From: Ilumatobacter sp.
GTDB lineage: Bacteria > Actinomycetota > Acidimicrobiia > Acidimicrobiales > Ilumatobacteraceae
Direction: 5' to 3'
DNA: 5,036 nucleotides
Assembly: GCA_029263275.1 (NCBI GenBank)
Contig: JAJCXU010000173.1
Span: forward strand, 1 to 5,036
Shown here: one piece after another, positions 1 through 5,036 of the stretch
How the letters are laid out: each line of letters begins with the position of its first letter
How positions within the stretch are numbered: position 1 is the stretch's first letter
The notes under the pieces: generated by a model
Databases searched by the model: none
The model's input: only the letters and a program-made list of their open reading frames with translations
Told to the model about the DNA's origin: nothing
Position numbers and translations under genes: made by a program

Positions 1-1030
1 CGTGCCATACGTCGGGCATCGCGTCGAGGAACAGGCAGTCGCCCGCGTGGCACGTGCCGTTGACGGTTCGACTCACCGCGCTCACCCCGGCATCGAGCAA
101 CTTGCGGAAGTACACGAGCCCCTCGTCGCGCAGCGGGTCGAGCTGGTTGACGGAGATGACATGCGGTGGCAGGCCGTCGAGGTCAGCCGGCCCGGCATGC
201 ATCGGCCAGGCCAGCGGGTTGGTTGCGTGCGCGCCGGTGGGGTCGTATGGCTTGGCAAGCGCACCAAGGTTCTCGACGTTCAAGAAGTAGTTGTCGTTCT
301 CGAACAGCGAGGTCAGTTCAGGCGTCGGGTCGGCATAGGCGTTCGAGATGTACGGGCACTGCGCGTAGACGCCCGCGATGTCATCGATCCAACCGTCCTG
401 CTTCGCTTTCAGCGTCGTGGCGATCGCGAGGTTCCCGCCACCTGATTCGCCGGACATGATCACCTTCGAGATGCCCAGGGCCTCACGATTGGCGATTGCC
501 CACTGCGCGCCGCTCGCACAGTCGTTCAGTCCGGCAGGGAATGGGTGTGGGCCGAGGGCCCCTCCGGCATTGCGGAACTCGACACCGATCACGACCATTC
601 CCGTCGCAGCGAGATCGTCACGCCAACGCACATAGTTCGGGTTGGCGGCCTTGAGGATCGCCATGCCGCCGCCGTGCGTGTGGACGATGCACGGCATCGG
701 GCTCTCGACGCCGTCCGGTCGATGGATGTAGAGGCTGATGTCGTTGCCATCGACCCCGGTGATCACCTCGGTGTACGACGTGACGCCAGATGTCGGCGGG
801 GTGTTCGCAACGAGGATGTTGCCCAGCATGTCGAAGCCAGCCTCGGCCTCGACGCAGTAGGCGAGCAACTCGTCGATCGTGTTCGCAGCGGTGACGGGAG
901 ATGGCGGAGGAGCGACGTCCATCCCGAGCGCAGCCATCGCCGCAATCATCCGCGGATCGGCACGGGGGTCGTCCTTGATATCGAGATCGGGATTGCCGAG
1001 TCGGCCGGGAAGATTGGGTGAAGTCGTCAT
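1..1030 (-). CDS. HSL-family alpha/beta-hydrolase (esterase/lipase), 3' end beyond the window
   Basis: A serine hydrolase of the hormone-sensitive-lipase type, probably a cytoplasmic carboxylesterase; the substrate cannot be read from the sequence. The frame is open from the ATG at 1030 to the left edge, giving 343 residues without a stop. I see the oxyanion-hole motif HGGG at residues 119-122 (HTHGGGM), the nucleophile elbow GESGGG with Ser196, the acid Asp298 in [10 protein letters not shown] and the base His328 in NGTCHAGD. All three triad members are therefore present in family order, and only the last C-terminal residues are missing. The roughly 100-residue region before HGGG suits the family's N-terminal cap. 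There is no signal peptide; the N-terminus is polar ([15 protein letters not shown]). GAAAGG, 5 nt before the ATG, supports this start. The gene lies 91 nt downstream of the GDT1-type gene and may have its own promoter, though I recognise none. The fold and family are secure; the physiological role is unknown. Confidence 0.93.
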   Translation of the reverse strand, partial: MTTSPNLPGRLGNPDLDIKDDPRADPRMIAAMAALGMDVAPPPSPVTAANTIDELLAYCVEAEAGFDMLGNILVANTPPTSGVTSYTEVITGVDGNDISLYIHRPDGVESPMPCIVHTHGGGMAILKAANPNYVRWRDDLAATGMVVIGVEFRNAGGALGPHPFPAGLNDCASGAQWAIANREALGISKVIMSGESGGGNLAIATTLKAKQDGWIDDIAGVYAQCPYISNAYADPTPELTSLFENDNYFLNVENLGALAKPYDPTGAHATNPLAWPMHAGPADLDGLPPHVISVNQLDPLRDEGLVYFRKLLDAGVSAVSRTVNGTCHAGDCLFLDAMPDVWH

Positions 1031-1035
1031 GGGAG

Positions 1036-1041
1036 CCTTTC
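1036..1041 (-). promoter_or_regulatory. Ribosome binding site of the esterase gene
   Basis: The transcript reads GAAAGG followed by 5 nt and the ATG at 1030. This is a moderate Shine-Dalgarno match at normal spacing and it supports that start codon. Confidence 0.6.
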
Positions 1042-1084
1042 GAGTGTCGTATCGCTGAGCTTCGCGCCTGGCTGCCATCGCTGA

Positions 1085-1096
1085 CGACCCGGGTCG
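1085..1096. repeat. 12-bp perfect palindrome in the spacer before the esterase gene
   Basis: CGACCCGGGTCG reads the same on both strands and lies in the 91-nt spacer between the GDT1-type gene and the esterase, centred about 60 bp upstream of the esterase start. It could be a dimeric repressor's operator. No promoter hexamers are clear around it, and in GC-rich DNA a 12-bp palindrome can arise by chance. The rest of the spacer shows only a small CCCG-GCT-CGGG hairpin at 1110-1120, directly after the GDT1 stop and without a following U-run. Confidence 0.3.
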
Positions 1097-1121
1097 ATCT
1101 GCCGTGGCGCCCGAGCCGGGA

Positions 1122-1694
1122 TCACGGCCAGCCAATGAGCATGGCGACGCCAAACGCCACGAACAGCAACGCCGATGTCCATCGCAACGCTGCTCGGGGG
1201 ATCCGGTCGCCGATCATCGAGCCGGCCAGAACGCCGATCATTCCGCTCGCCACCTCGCCGGATGTTGCGCCGATCCAGGTGCCGATCGGGTTGGATCGCG
1301 CCGCGAGTGTTGCCGTCGCAATCTGTGTCTTGTCGCCCATCTCGGCGACGAAGATCGCGAAACCGATGGTCGCCACCACCGACGACCGCACCATCGAGCG
1401 CCGTGCGCCGTTGTTGTTGTCGTCGTCTGAGCGGAGGGCAAGGAAACCGAAGACGATGAAGGTCACGCCACCGACGATCTCGATGGAACGTTGCGGCAGG
1501 CTGACACCGAGCGCGCCCCCGACGGTGACAGCAACGAGGCTGGCGGCGCCGTAGCCCAAGGTGAGTCCGCCGACCACCTGCCGAACGGAATACCGAGAGC
1601 CAAAACCGACGGCGAGCAACTGTGTCTTGTCACCTAACTCCGCAAGAAACACCACGCCGAAGGCCGTCAGCGCGGCGGCGAGGAGATCGTGCAC
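1122..1694 (-). CDS. GDT1/TMEM165 (UPF0016) family membrane cation transporter, probable Mn2+/Ca2+ exporter
   Basis: An integral inner-membrane protein of 190 residues. It shows the diagnostic duplicated motif E-x-G-D-K-T: ELGDKTQ at residues 19-25 and EMGDKTQ at 118-124, each within the first helix of a three-helix repeat. About six hydrophobic segments are visible (roughly 5-18, 38-61, 70-87, 104-118, 137-163 and 170-188). The repeats are joined by a polar loop (about 89-102) with DDDNNN. Family members exchange Mn2+ or Ca2+ for protons, and bacterial relatives export manganese; the cation here is inferred, not seen. The start is a GTG at 1694; an in-frame TAG four codons upstream rules out a longer protein, and a later start would lose the first helix. 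No good Shine-Dalgarno is seen. It lies 32 nt after the stop of the DinB-type gene, so co-transcription and translational coupling are plausible. The gap is too short for an upstream yybP-ykoY manganese riboswitch. The stop is TGA. Confidence 0.93.
   Translation of the reverse strand: MHDLLAAALTAFGVVFLAELGDKTQLLAVGFGSRYSVRQVVGGLTLGYGAASLVAVTVGGALGVSLPQRSIEIVGGVTFIVFGFLALRSDDDNNNGARRSMVRSSVVATIGFAIFVAEMGDKTQIATATLAARSNPIGTWIGATSGEVASGMIGVLAGSMIGDRIPRAALRWTSALLFVAFGVAMLIGWP
1410..1427 (-). repeat. Short codon repeat (GAC)3(AAC)3 inside the transporter gene
   Basis: On the coding strand three GAC codons are followed by three AAC codons, encoding Asp90-Asn95 in the loop between the two halves of the GDT1-type transporter. 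Such runs are typical of slippage-tolerant loops. No functional role is shown. Confidence 0.6.
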
Positions 1695-1726
1695 CCCGTT
1701 TGTCTAGCCGAGTGAGCGGCGAGCCG

Positions 1727-2287
1727 TCAGGCGAATGGGTCGCGGCCAGTGAGACCGAGGAAGCGATCCATGGCGCTCGCGTCTGCTGGCACGTCGACGG
1801 CGTCACCCATCAGCTTCATGCCGCGCAGGGCGTCGGCGTTGGCGGAGATGACGGCAATGGCTGCCTCTGCGACATCTTCGCTCGCGTGGGCATCGAGCCC
1901 GACCGCTGTCGCCAAGTCCCACGAGTGACCCAACGGATCCCAGGTCGTGAACGCCAACACGTCGTCGATCGGGGACTCGCCAAACCAATATTGGCCGACG
2001 CGGTTAATCGTTCCGGGCTGATCGAGGGCCTCGAGCAGATTCGAGAGCGAGGCATTCCAGACTCCGACGGGATCGTCGCCAACCTCGGGCGTTTCAGGCA
2101 TCGCCACCTGGCCCGTTCTTGCCATTTTGGCTACAGCGTCGATTACGCCGGCCGCATGTGCCACGACATCGCGTGCACACCATCCCTCACACGGTGAATC
2201 GGCATCCCACCGGTCGGCCGGCACACGTTGCACGACAGCATCGAAGCCGTACAAGGCCTTGGTGTAGTTCCTTGAATTGACGCTCAT
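1727..2287 (-). CDS. DinB-like / mycothiol-dependent maleylpyruvate isomerase N-terminal-type protein (TIGR03086-like)
   Basis: A soluble 186-residue protein of the DinB-like four-helix superfamily common in actinobacteria. Members bind a divalent metal and some act as thiol (mycothiol)-dependent isomerases or transferases; the reaction here is unknown. Family signatures are SPCEGWCARDVVAHAAG at residues 31-47, with His44; DPLGHSWDLATAVG at 117-130, with His121; and a C-terminal RFLGLTGRDP. By comparison with mycothiol-dependent maleylpyruvate isomerase, which as I recall uses His, Glu and His with a Glu-x3-His spacing, the likely metal ligands are His44, Asp117 and His121, so Asp replaces the usual Glu. 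The ATG at 2287 is preferred: AGGAGAG lies 5 nt before it. A TTG at 2308 would add seven residues encoded partly by that Shine-Dalgarno and is unlikely. The stop is TGA; the GDT1-type gene follows after 32 nt, suggesting a two-gene transcript. A functional link between them is not evident. Confidence 0.85.
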   Translation of the reverse strand: MSVNSRNYTKALYGFDAVVQRVPADRWDADSPCEGWCARDVVAHAAGVIDAVAKMARTGQVAMPETPEVGDDPVGVWNASLSNLLEALDQPGTINRVGQYWFGESPIDDVLAFTTWDPLGHSWDLATAVGLDAHASEDVAEAAIAVISANADALRGMKLMGDAVDVPADASAMDRFLGLTGRDPFA

Positions 2288-2292
2288 GGTGG

Positions 2293-2299
2293 CTCTCCT
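2293..2299 (-). promoter_or_regulatory. Strong ribosome binding site that fixes the start of the DinB-type gene
   Basis: The transcript reads AGGAGAG then 5 nt then ATG (2287). This near-perfect Shine-Dalgarno decides in favour of the ATG over the in-frame TTG 21 nt upstream. Confidence 0.8.
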
Positions 2300-2356
2300 G
2301 TAGTCCAACGGGTGTCAAGCCACGCTAGTTCGAAGCGAGATTGCGGCAGTCACCGT

Positions 2357-2399
2357 GCGGCCTTGGGCCACTCGCCAAGAGGGAGCTGAGGGGCTCAGC
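2357..2399 (-). terminator. Two consecutive hairpins at the end of selD, possible terminator region
   Basis: In the transcript a perfect 6-bp stem GCTGAG-CCC-CTCAGC (2399-2385) includes the selD stop codon. It is followed by a second stem GTGGCC-CAA-GGCCGC (2371-2357, one G-U pair). Neither has a proper U-run (only TCCCTCTT after the first), so this is at best a weak intrinsic terminator or a stability element. The remainder of the 107-nt spacer (2288-2394) holds a small CGCT-TCGAACT-AGCG hairpin at 2323-2337 and no gene that I can see. Confidence 0.35.
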
Positions 2400-3459
2400 G
2401 CAGGACGATGCCAGGGGTGCCCGCGCTCGCCGTGCCGATGTGCGCTGCGGTGTGGCCCGTGGCGTCGAGTTCGGCGAGCACGCCCGCGGTTGCAGCGGGC
2501 TCGATGCCGAACACGAGGCCGCCCGAGGTCTGAGCGTCAGCCACGAGGAGCTGGTCCACTTCGTCGTGGGCGCCTGCGTCGAGGAATTCGACGCCCCATT
2601 CGAGGTTGCGTCGGCTGCCCCCCGGCACGACCCCGGCGCGGGCATGGTCAACGGCACCTGGGAGAAATGGAATCGCATCGAACTCGACGGTGACCGACAC
2701 GTTCGACTCGAGCGCCATCCGCCCGAGGTGCCCGAGCAGGCCGAAGCCGGTGACGTCGGTGGCCCCGGTGGCACCTGCTTCGACAGCGAGTCGAGCACCG
2801 ATGTCGTTGAGGCGGACCATCGAAGCGACGGCAGCGTCGGCCTCGGTCGAGGTTGCTGCACCAGCCTTGATCGCGGTGGTGACGATGCCGACACCGAGGG
2901 GCTTGGTCAGGATGATGTCGTCACCAGGCCGGAGCCCGCTGTTGCGGAGAATCCGATCGGGATGCACCATGCCGGTGACCGACATGCCGTACTTCGGTTC
3001 GGGATCGTCGATGGTGTGGCCGCCGACGATGGCGAAGCCGGCTGCGGACGCGATGTCTTGGCCGCCCGCCAACAGCTCGGAGAGCAATTCGGTGGGAAGT
3101 TCGTCCTTGTTCCAGCCGACGAGATTGAGCGCGAAGAGCGGTCGGCCACCCATCGCGTAGATGTCGCTGACGCTGTTCGCCGCAGCGACCTGGCCCCAGG
3201 TGCGCGCATCGTCGACCACCGGGGTGATGAAGTCGGCGGTCGACACGAGCGCCTGATCGGCGTCGATCTTCCACACCGCGGCATCGTCGCCGGTGTCGGG
3301 GCCGACGAGGAGTTCGTCGGGATGTTCTGATTGCAGATGGCGCACCACGTGCGCCAGCTCGCCAGGAGCAAGTTTGCAGCCTCAACCAGCTCCGTGGCTG
3401 AACTGCGTCAGCCGGATGCGGTCACGCGTGTTTTCCGCGTCGTTGTCATGGTCGTCCAT
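2395..3459 (-). CDS. selD: Selenophosphate synthetase (selenide, water dikinase) SelD, itself a selenoprotein with Sec26 encoded by UGA
   Basis: Makes selenophosphate from selenide and ATP, the selenium donor for Sec-tRNA synthesis (SelA) and, where SelU is present, for selenouridine in tRNA; cytoplasmic. Read through the UGA at 3384-3382, the protein has 354 residues, close to E. coli SelD (347). The N-terminus contains RLTQFSHGAG-U26-GCKLAP, aligning Sec26, Cys28 and Lys29 with E. coli Cys17, Cys19 and Lys20. Further family motifs are GDDAAV (57-62), STADFITPVVDD (73-84), NSVSDIYAMGG (95-105), GGHTIDDPEP (146-155), TKPLGVGI (185-192), DVTGFGLLGHL (235-245), GGSRRN (280-285) and DAQTSGG (308-314). 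Asp59, Asp99 and Asp235 match the metal ligands of the E. coli enzyme. The ATG at 3459 is chosen because AAGGGGGG lies 4 nt upstream, it covers the whole active-site loop, and an in-frame TGA occurs just upstream. A start at the internal GTG (3348) would delete the catalytic residues. The gene follows the ACT-domain gene by 37 nt. Its own terminator codon is also UGA, inside a hairpin. Confidence 0.97.
3339..3381 (-). promoter_or_regulatory. Candidate bacterial SECIS region downstream of the selD UGA (two hairpins)
   Basis: SelB-dependent Sec insertion in bacteria needs a hairpin in the coding sequence just after the UGA. Two candidates are visible. The distal one (3355-3339) is a perfect 7-bp stem GGCGCAC-GTG-GTGCGCC. 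Its loop starts with G, 33 nt after the UGA, near the far end of the spacing I recall for bacterial SECIS elements. The proximal one (3372-3358) is CTTGC-TCCTG-GCGAG with one G-U pair. Its loop is 14 nt after the UGA, closer to the classical E. coli geometry but with a weaker stem. Which is used cannot be decided by eye. Confidence 0.55.
3382..3384 (-). other. selD: Recoded UGA codon for selenocysteine (Sec26 of SelD)
   Basis: The triplet TGA on the minus strand falls in frame between SHGAG and GCK of SelD, the position where the family has catalytic Cys or Sec. The reading frame continues unbroken for 328 codons of clear SelD homology, which argues against a nonsense mutation or sequencing error. 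Confidence 0.93.
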
Positions 3460-3463
3460 CTCG

Positions 3464-3471
3464 CCCCCCTT
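3464..3471 (-). promoter_or_regulatory. Ribosome binding site of selD
   Basis: The transcript reads AAGGGGGG, 4 nt, then the ATG at 3459. It lies in the 37-nt gap after the ACT-domain gene and supports the upstream start that includes the Sec codon. Confidence 0.7.
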
Positions 3472-3496
3472 CGTCGTCAGTCAGTGTCGGTCTCGG

Positions 3497-4036
3497 TCAA
3501 CCGGCGGTCGGCGAGGATGATTCCCCGAATTCCAGATCGACCATCATCTCGTTGGCGATGTCTTCGAGGACGTTACGCAGGTCGTCCTGATCGAGTTCGG
3601 CCGGGATGCGCAGCGTCGCCTGAGCCTCGAAGAGCGGCTCGCCGGACATCGGCGCGGACGTGGTGTCAGTCTCGAGTTCGAGGATGCTCACATCACGACT
3701 CGCAAGTGCGGCGGAGATCTCGCGGATGATGCCCGGCCGGTTCTGACCGACGAGATGGAGGCTCAGCAACGAGGAATCAGGCAGCTCGTCTGCCGTGGAG
3801 GCAATGGCGACCTGTACGTCGAGCAGGCCTTGGGCGTTCAGTGCATCAAAGCTCGCGGTCAGTGCGGCGACCTGGCCGTCTGGAACCGAGATGACCACGA
3901 GCCCGGCGAACTGGCCGGCGACGCGAGCCATGTGGCTGCGGTCCCAGCTGCCGCCGTGCGTCGCAATCGGCTCGGCGAGCGCATCGACCAGCCCGGACTT
4001 GTCGTTGCCGATGACGGTGAGGACGAGCGTGGCCAT
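3497..4036 (-). CDS. GcvR-like protein with two ACT domains
   Basis: A 179-residue soluble protein built of two ACT domains, the architecture of GcvR, the glycine-cleavage-system repressor accessory protein. Domain 1 spans about residues 3-80, with GNDKSGLVDAL (10-20) in the usual ligand-loop position. Domain 2 spans about 91-170, with GQNRPGIIREIS (97-108). Both carry the ACT loop pattern G-x-(D/N)-(K/R)-(S/P)-G before the first helix. No DNA-binding, catalytic or kinase domain is present, so it most likely senses an amino acid and acts through a partner protein; ligand and partner are unknown. The ATG at 4036 is the only plausible start in the spacer frame, although the Shine-Dalgarno is weak (GAG close to the start). 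The stop is TGA, 37 nt before selD, so the two are probably co-transcribed. A true GcvR function is uncertain because neither gcvA nor a glycine-cleavage gene is in view. Confidence 0.87.
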   Translation of the reverse strand: MATLVLTVIGNDKSGLVDALAEPIATHGGSWDRSHMARVAGQFAGLVVISVPDGQVAALTASFDALNAQGLLDVQVAIASTADELPDSSLLSLHLVGQNRPGIIREISAALASRDVSILELETDTTSAPMSGEPLFEAQATLRIPAELDQDDLRNVLEDIANEMMVDLEFGESSSPTAG

Positions 4037-4089
4037 CCGCTCAGTGTCGCAGGTGTGCTCCCCGAGAGGAACATCTCCGTGTCGATGTC

Positions 4090-4107
4090 CATCTCTCCGC
4101 AGAGACG
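4090..4107 (-). other. Hairpin in the spacer between the LLM oxidoreductase and ACT genes
   Basis: The transcript can form CGTCTCT-GCGG-AGAGATG, a 7-bp stem with one G-U pair and a 4-nt loop, starting 8 nt after the LLM stop codon. No U-run follows, so it is not a canonical terminator; it could slow or process the transcript. The 79-nt spacer (4037-4115) shows no clear promoter hexamers and no other gene. Confidence 0.3.
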
Positions 4108-4115
4108 AGCTGTGG

Positions 4116-5036
4116 TCAATCGATGACGTCGAGGATCGGCGCGAGTTCGTGGGGCGTCGCTCCGTGCATGATCAGAGCGTCCGCTCCCAGATCGAGTTGG
4201 TGCTGGATGGCGTCCGCGCATGCTTGGGGGCTGCCGCTTGCGGCCGGAGTGAGCCACTCGTCGGGAAGCAGAGTGGCGATGTGTTCGAGTTGCTCGGTCG
4301 TGGCGATCGCGTCGATCGCTCCACCGATTGTCGACACCATGTCGTCGGCCCGGAACGCAGCGAGCACTGCTGGGTCCCACCGGTTGGTCGACACCATCAG
4401 GTCGCCGTATGCCTGGAGGTAGGTGGCCAACCGTCCGACGGTCTTCTTGAGGCGCAAGGGCTCGTCGATGTGGTCGCCGACGGTGGCGAAGCACGACCAG
4501 ACGCGGACCGACGCAGGATCCCGTCCGGCTTGTTCGGCAGCCCGTTTCACCGTCTGCACGCAGCGCTGCAAGGTGTCGTCGGTGAAGAAGGTGTGCAGGA
4601 TCACGTTGTCGAACAGGCGGCCACCCAACTCGAGAGTGTTCGGACCGAACGCCACGATGGAGAGCGGGATGTCCTCGTCGAACGTCGGGTCGAGACGCAG
4701 CACCGGGTAGCTGCCGATGGGGCCGTCGTGGCCAACGACGGTCTCGCCCTTCCAGAGTCGCCTCATCACGAGCGCAAAGTCCTCCATCTGGGCGGTCGTG
4801 ATCGGTGGGATGCCGAATGCCTTGAACATCGGCGCGATGCCGCGCCCGATGCCGAGCGAGAAGCGTCCGTCGGTGAGGCGGTGCATCGTCGTTGCATACG
4901 AGGCGGTGACGATGGGGTGGCGTGTGTTGTGATTGGTGGCGCCCGTGATGATGTCGATCTCGCTCGACACGGCACCGGCGGCTCCGGACAGGGTGGCGGC
5001 CTCCTTGATGTTGAAGCGTTCGGAGATGAACGCCGT
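4116..5036 (-). CDS. LLM-class flavin-dependent oxidoreductase, probably F420-dependent; 5' end beyond the window
   Basis: A luciferase-like monooxygenase-fold oxidoreductase with 306 residues visible. The frame is open to the right edge, so roughly 25-40 N-terminal residues and the start are outside. Family signatures, numbered on the fragment, are SERFNIKEA (5-13), ATNHNTRHP (33-41) and MHRLTDGRFSLGIGRG (51-66), all typical of actinobacterial F420-dependent members, followed by the region around MEDFALVMRRLWKGE (84-98) and AFGPNTLELGGR (129-140). The C-terminus, with GSPQACADAIQHQLDLGAD (268-286), is the usual end of the TIM barrel. Such enzymes use reduced F420 or FMN to reduce or oxidise small molecules; the substrate is not predictable. 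It resembles the group described for mycobacteria as TIGR03857 (recalled, not checked). A start at the internal GTG (4970) is unlikely because conserved sequence continues upstream to the edge. The stop is TGA, 79 nt before the ACT-domain gene. Confidence 0.9.
   Translation of the reverse strand, partial: TAFISERFNIKEAATLSGAAGAVSSEIDIITGATNHNTRHPIVTASYATTMHRLTDGRFSLGIGRGIAPMFKAFGIPPITTAQMEDFALVMRRLWKGETVVGHDGPIGSYPVLRLDPTFDEDIPLSIVAFGPNTLELGGRLFDNVILHTFFTDDTLQRCVQTVKRAAEQAGRDPASVRVWSCFATVGDHIDEPLRLKKTVGRLATYLQAYGDLMVSTNRWDPAVLAAFRADDMVSTIGGAIDAIATTEQLEHIATLLPDEWLTPAASGSPQACADAIQHQLDLGADALIMHGATPHELAPILDVID

Noticed and set aside
2..1021. Open frames on the + strand opposite the esterase
   Set aside because: The minus strand encodes a complete HSL catalytic triad. 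The + strand frames overlap one another and show no domain.
1695..1726. yybP-ykoY manganese riboswitch before the GDT1-type gene
   Set aside because: Only 32 nt are available between the genes, which is too short for this riboswitch.
2288..2337. Promoter for the DinB-type gene (TTGACA at 2313-2318 and a TAGCGT hexamer at 2321-2326 on the minus strand)
   Set aside because: The TTGACA has no -10 at proper spacing before the start codon, and the TAGCGT lacks a convincing -35. I cannot support either as a promoter.
2323..2337. A T-arm-like hairpin with a 7-nt loop (CGCT-TCGAACT-AGCG) suggesting a tRNA
   Set aside because: The stem is only 4 bp and the loop is out of register with the TTCGAAT pattern. 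No acceptor or anticodon arms surround it, so it is neither tRNA-Sec nor any other tRNA.
2341..3330. A 329-codon open frame on the + strand opposite selD
   Set aside because: Its translation is low-complexity and rich in Arg, Gly, Asp and Val with no recognisable motif, and it mirrors the codon positions of selD. It is an antisense shadow common in GC-rich DNA.
3382..3384. selD as a pseudogene broken by a nonsense mutation
   Set aside because: The UGA is exactly at the Cys/Sec catalytic column, all flanking motifs are intact, and a good start and ribosome site lie upstream. Selenocysteine is the simpler reading.
3859..4494. A 211-codon minus-strand frame overlapping both the LLM and ACT genes, with an ATG preceded by GGAGAG at 4092
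   Set aside because: It is out of frame with two well-supported genes, and its translation is Arg/Ser/Pro-rich without domains.

Overview
The window is a GC-rich stretch of bacterial chromosome in which every supported gene lies on the minus strand, so transcription runs from right to left. An F420-type luciferase-like (LLM) oxidoreductase, a DinB/mycothiol-isomerase-type small protein, high GC and frequent GTG/TGA codons suggest an actinobacterium. An Acidimicrobiia-like lineage is possible, but that placement is inference because no phylogenetic marker is present.

In transcription order (right to left) the layout is: an LLM-class flavin oxidoreductase, cut by the right edge (5036-4116); a 79-nt spacer with a hairpin; a GcvR-like protein with two ACT domains (4036-3497); a 37-nt gap; selenophosphate synthetase SelD (3459-2395); a 107-nt spacer with two hairpins that may end the SelD transcript; a DinB/TIGR03086-type protein (2287-1727); a 32-nt gap; a GDT1/TMEM165-type membrane cation transporter (1694-1122); a 91-nt spacer with a 12-bp perfect palindrome; and an HSL-family alpha/beta-hydrolase, cut by the left edge (1030-1). 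No tRNA, rRNA, CRISPR array, insertion sequence or phage gene is seen.

The main point is SelD. Its frame contains an in-frame UGA at 3384-3382, exactly where the family carries its catalytic Cys or Sec (SHGAG-UGA-GCK). The frame is intact on both sides, and a well-placed ATG with a Shine-Dalgarno lies upstream. This is best read as a selenoprotein SelD of 354 residues with Sec26. A simple ORF caller would start at the internal GTG at 3348 and lose the active site. Two hairpins just after the UGA are SECIS candidates. The host should therefore encode SelA, SelB and tRNA-Sec elsewhere, since none is in this window.

The genes do not form one obvious pathway. ACT-selD (37-nt gap) and DinB-GDT1 (32-nt gap) look like co-transcribed pairs, while the LLM oxidoreductase and the esterase are separated by longer spacers. 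I see no new multi-gene defence or mobile system. The recoded selD is the feature most worth attention.
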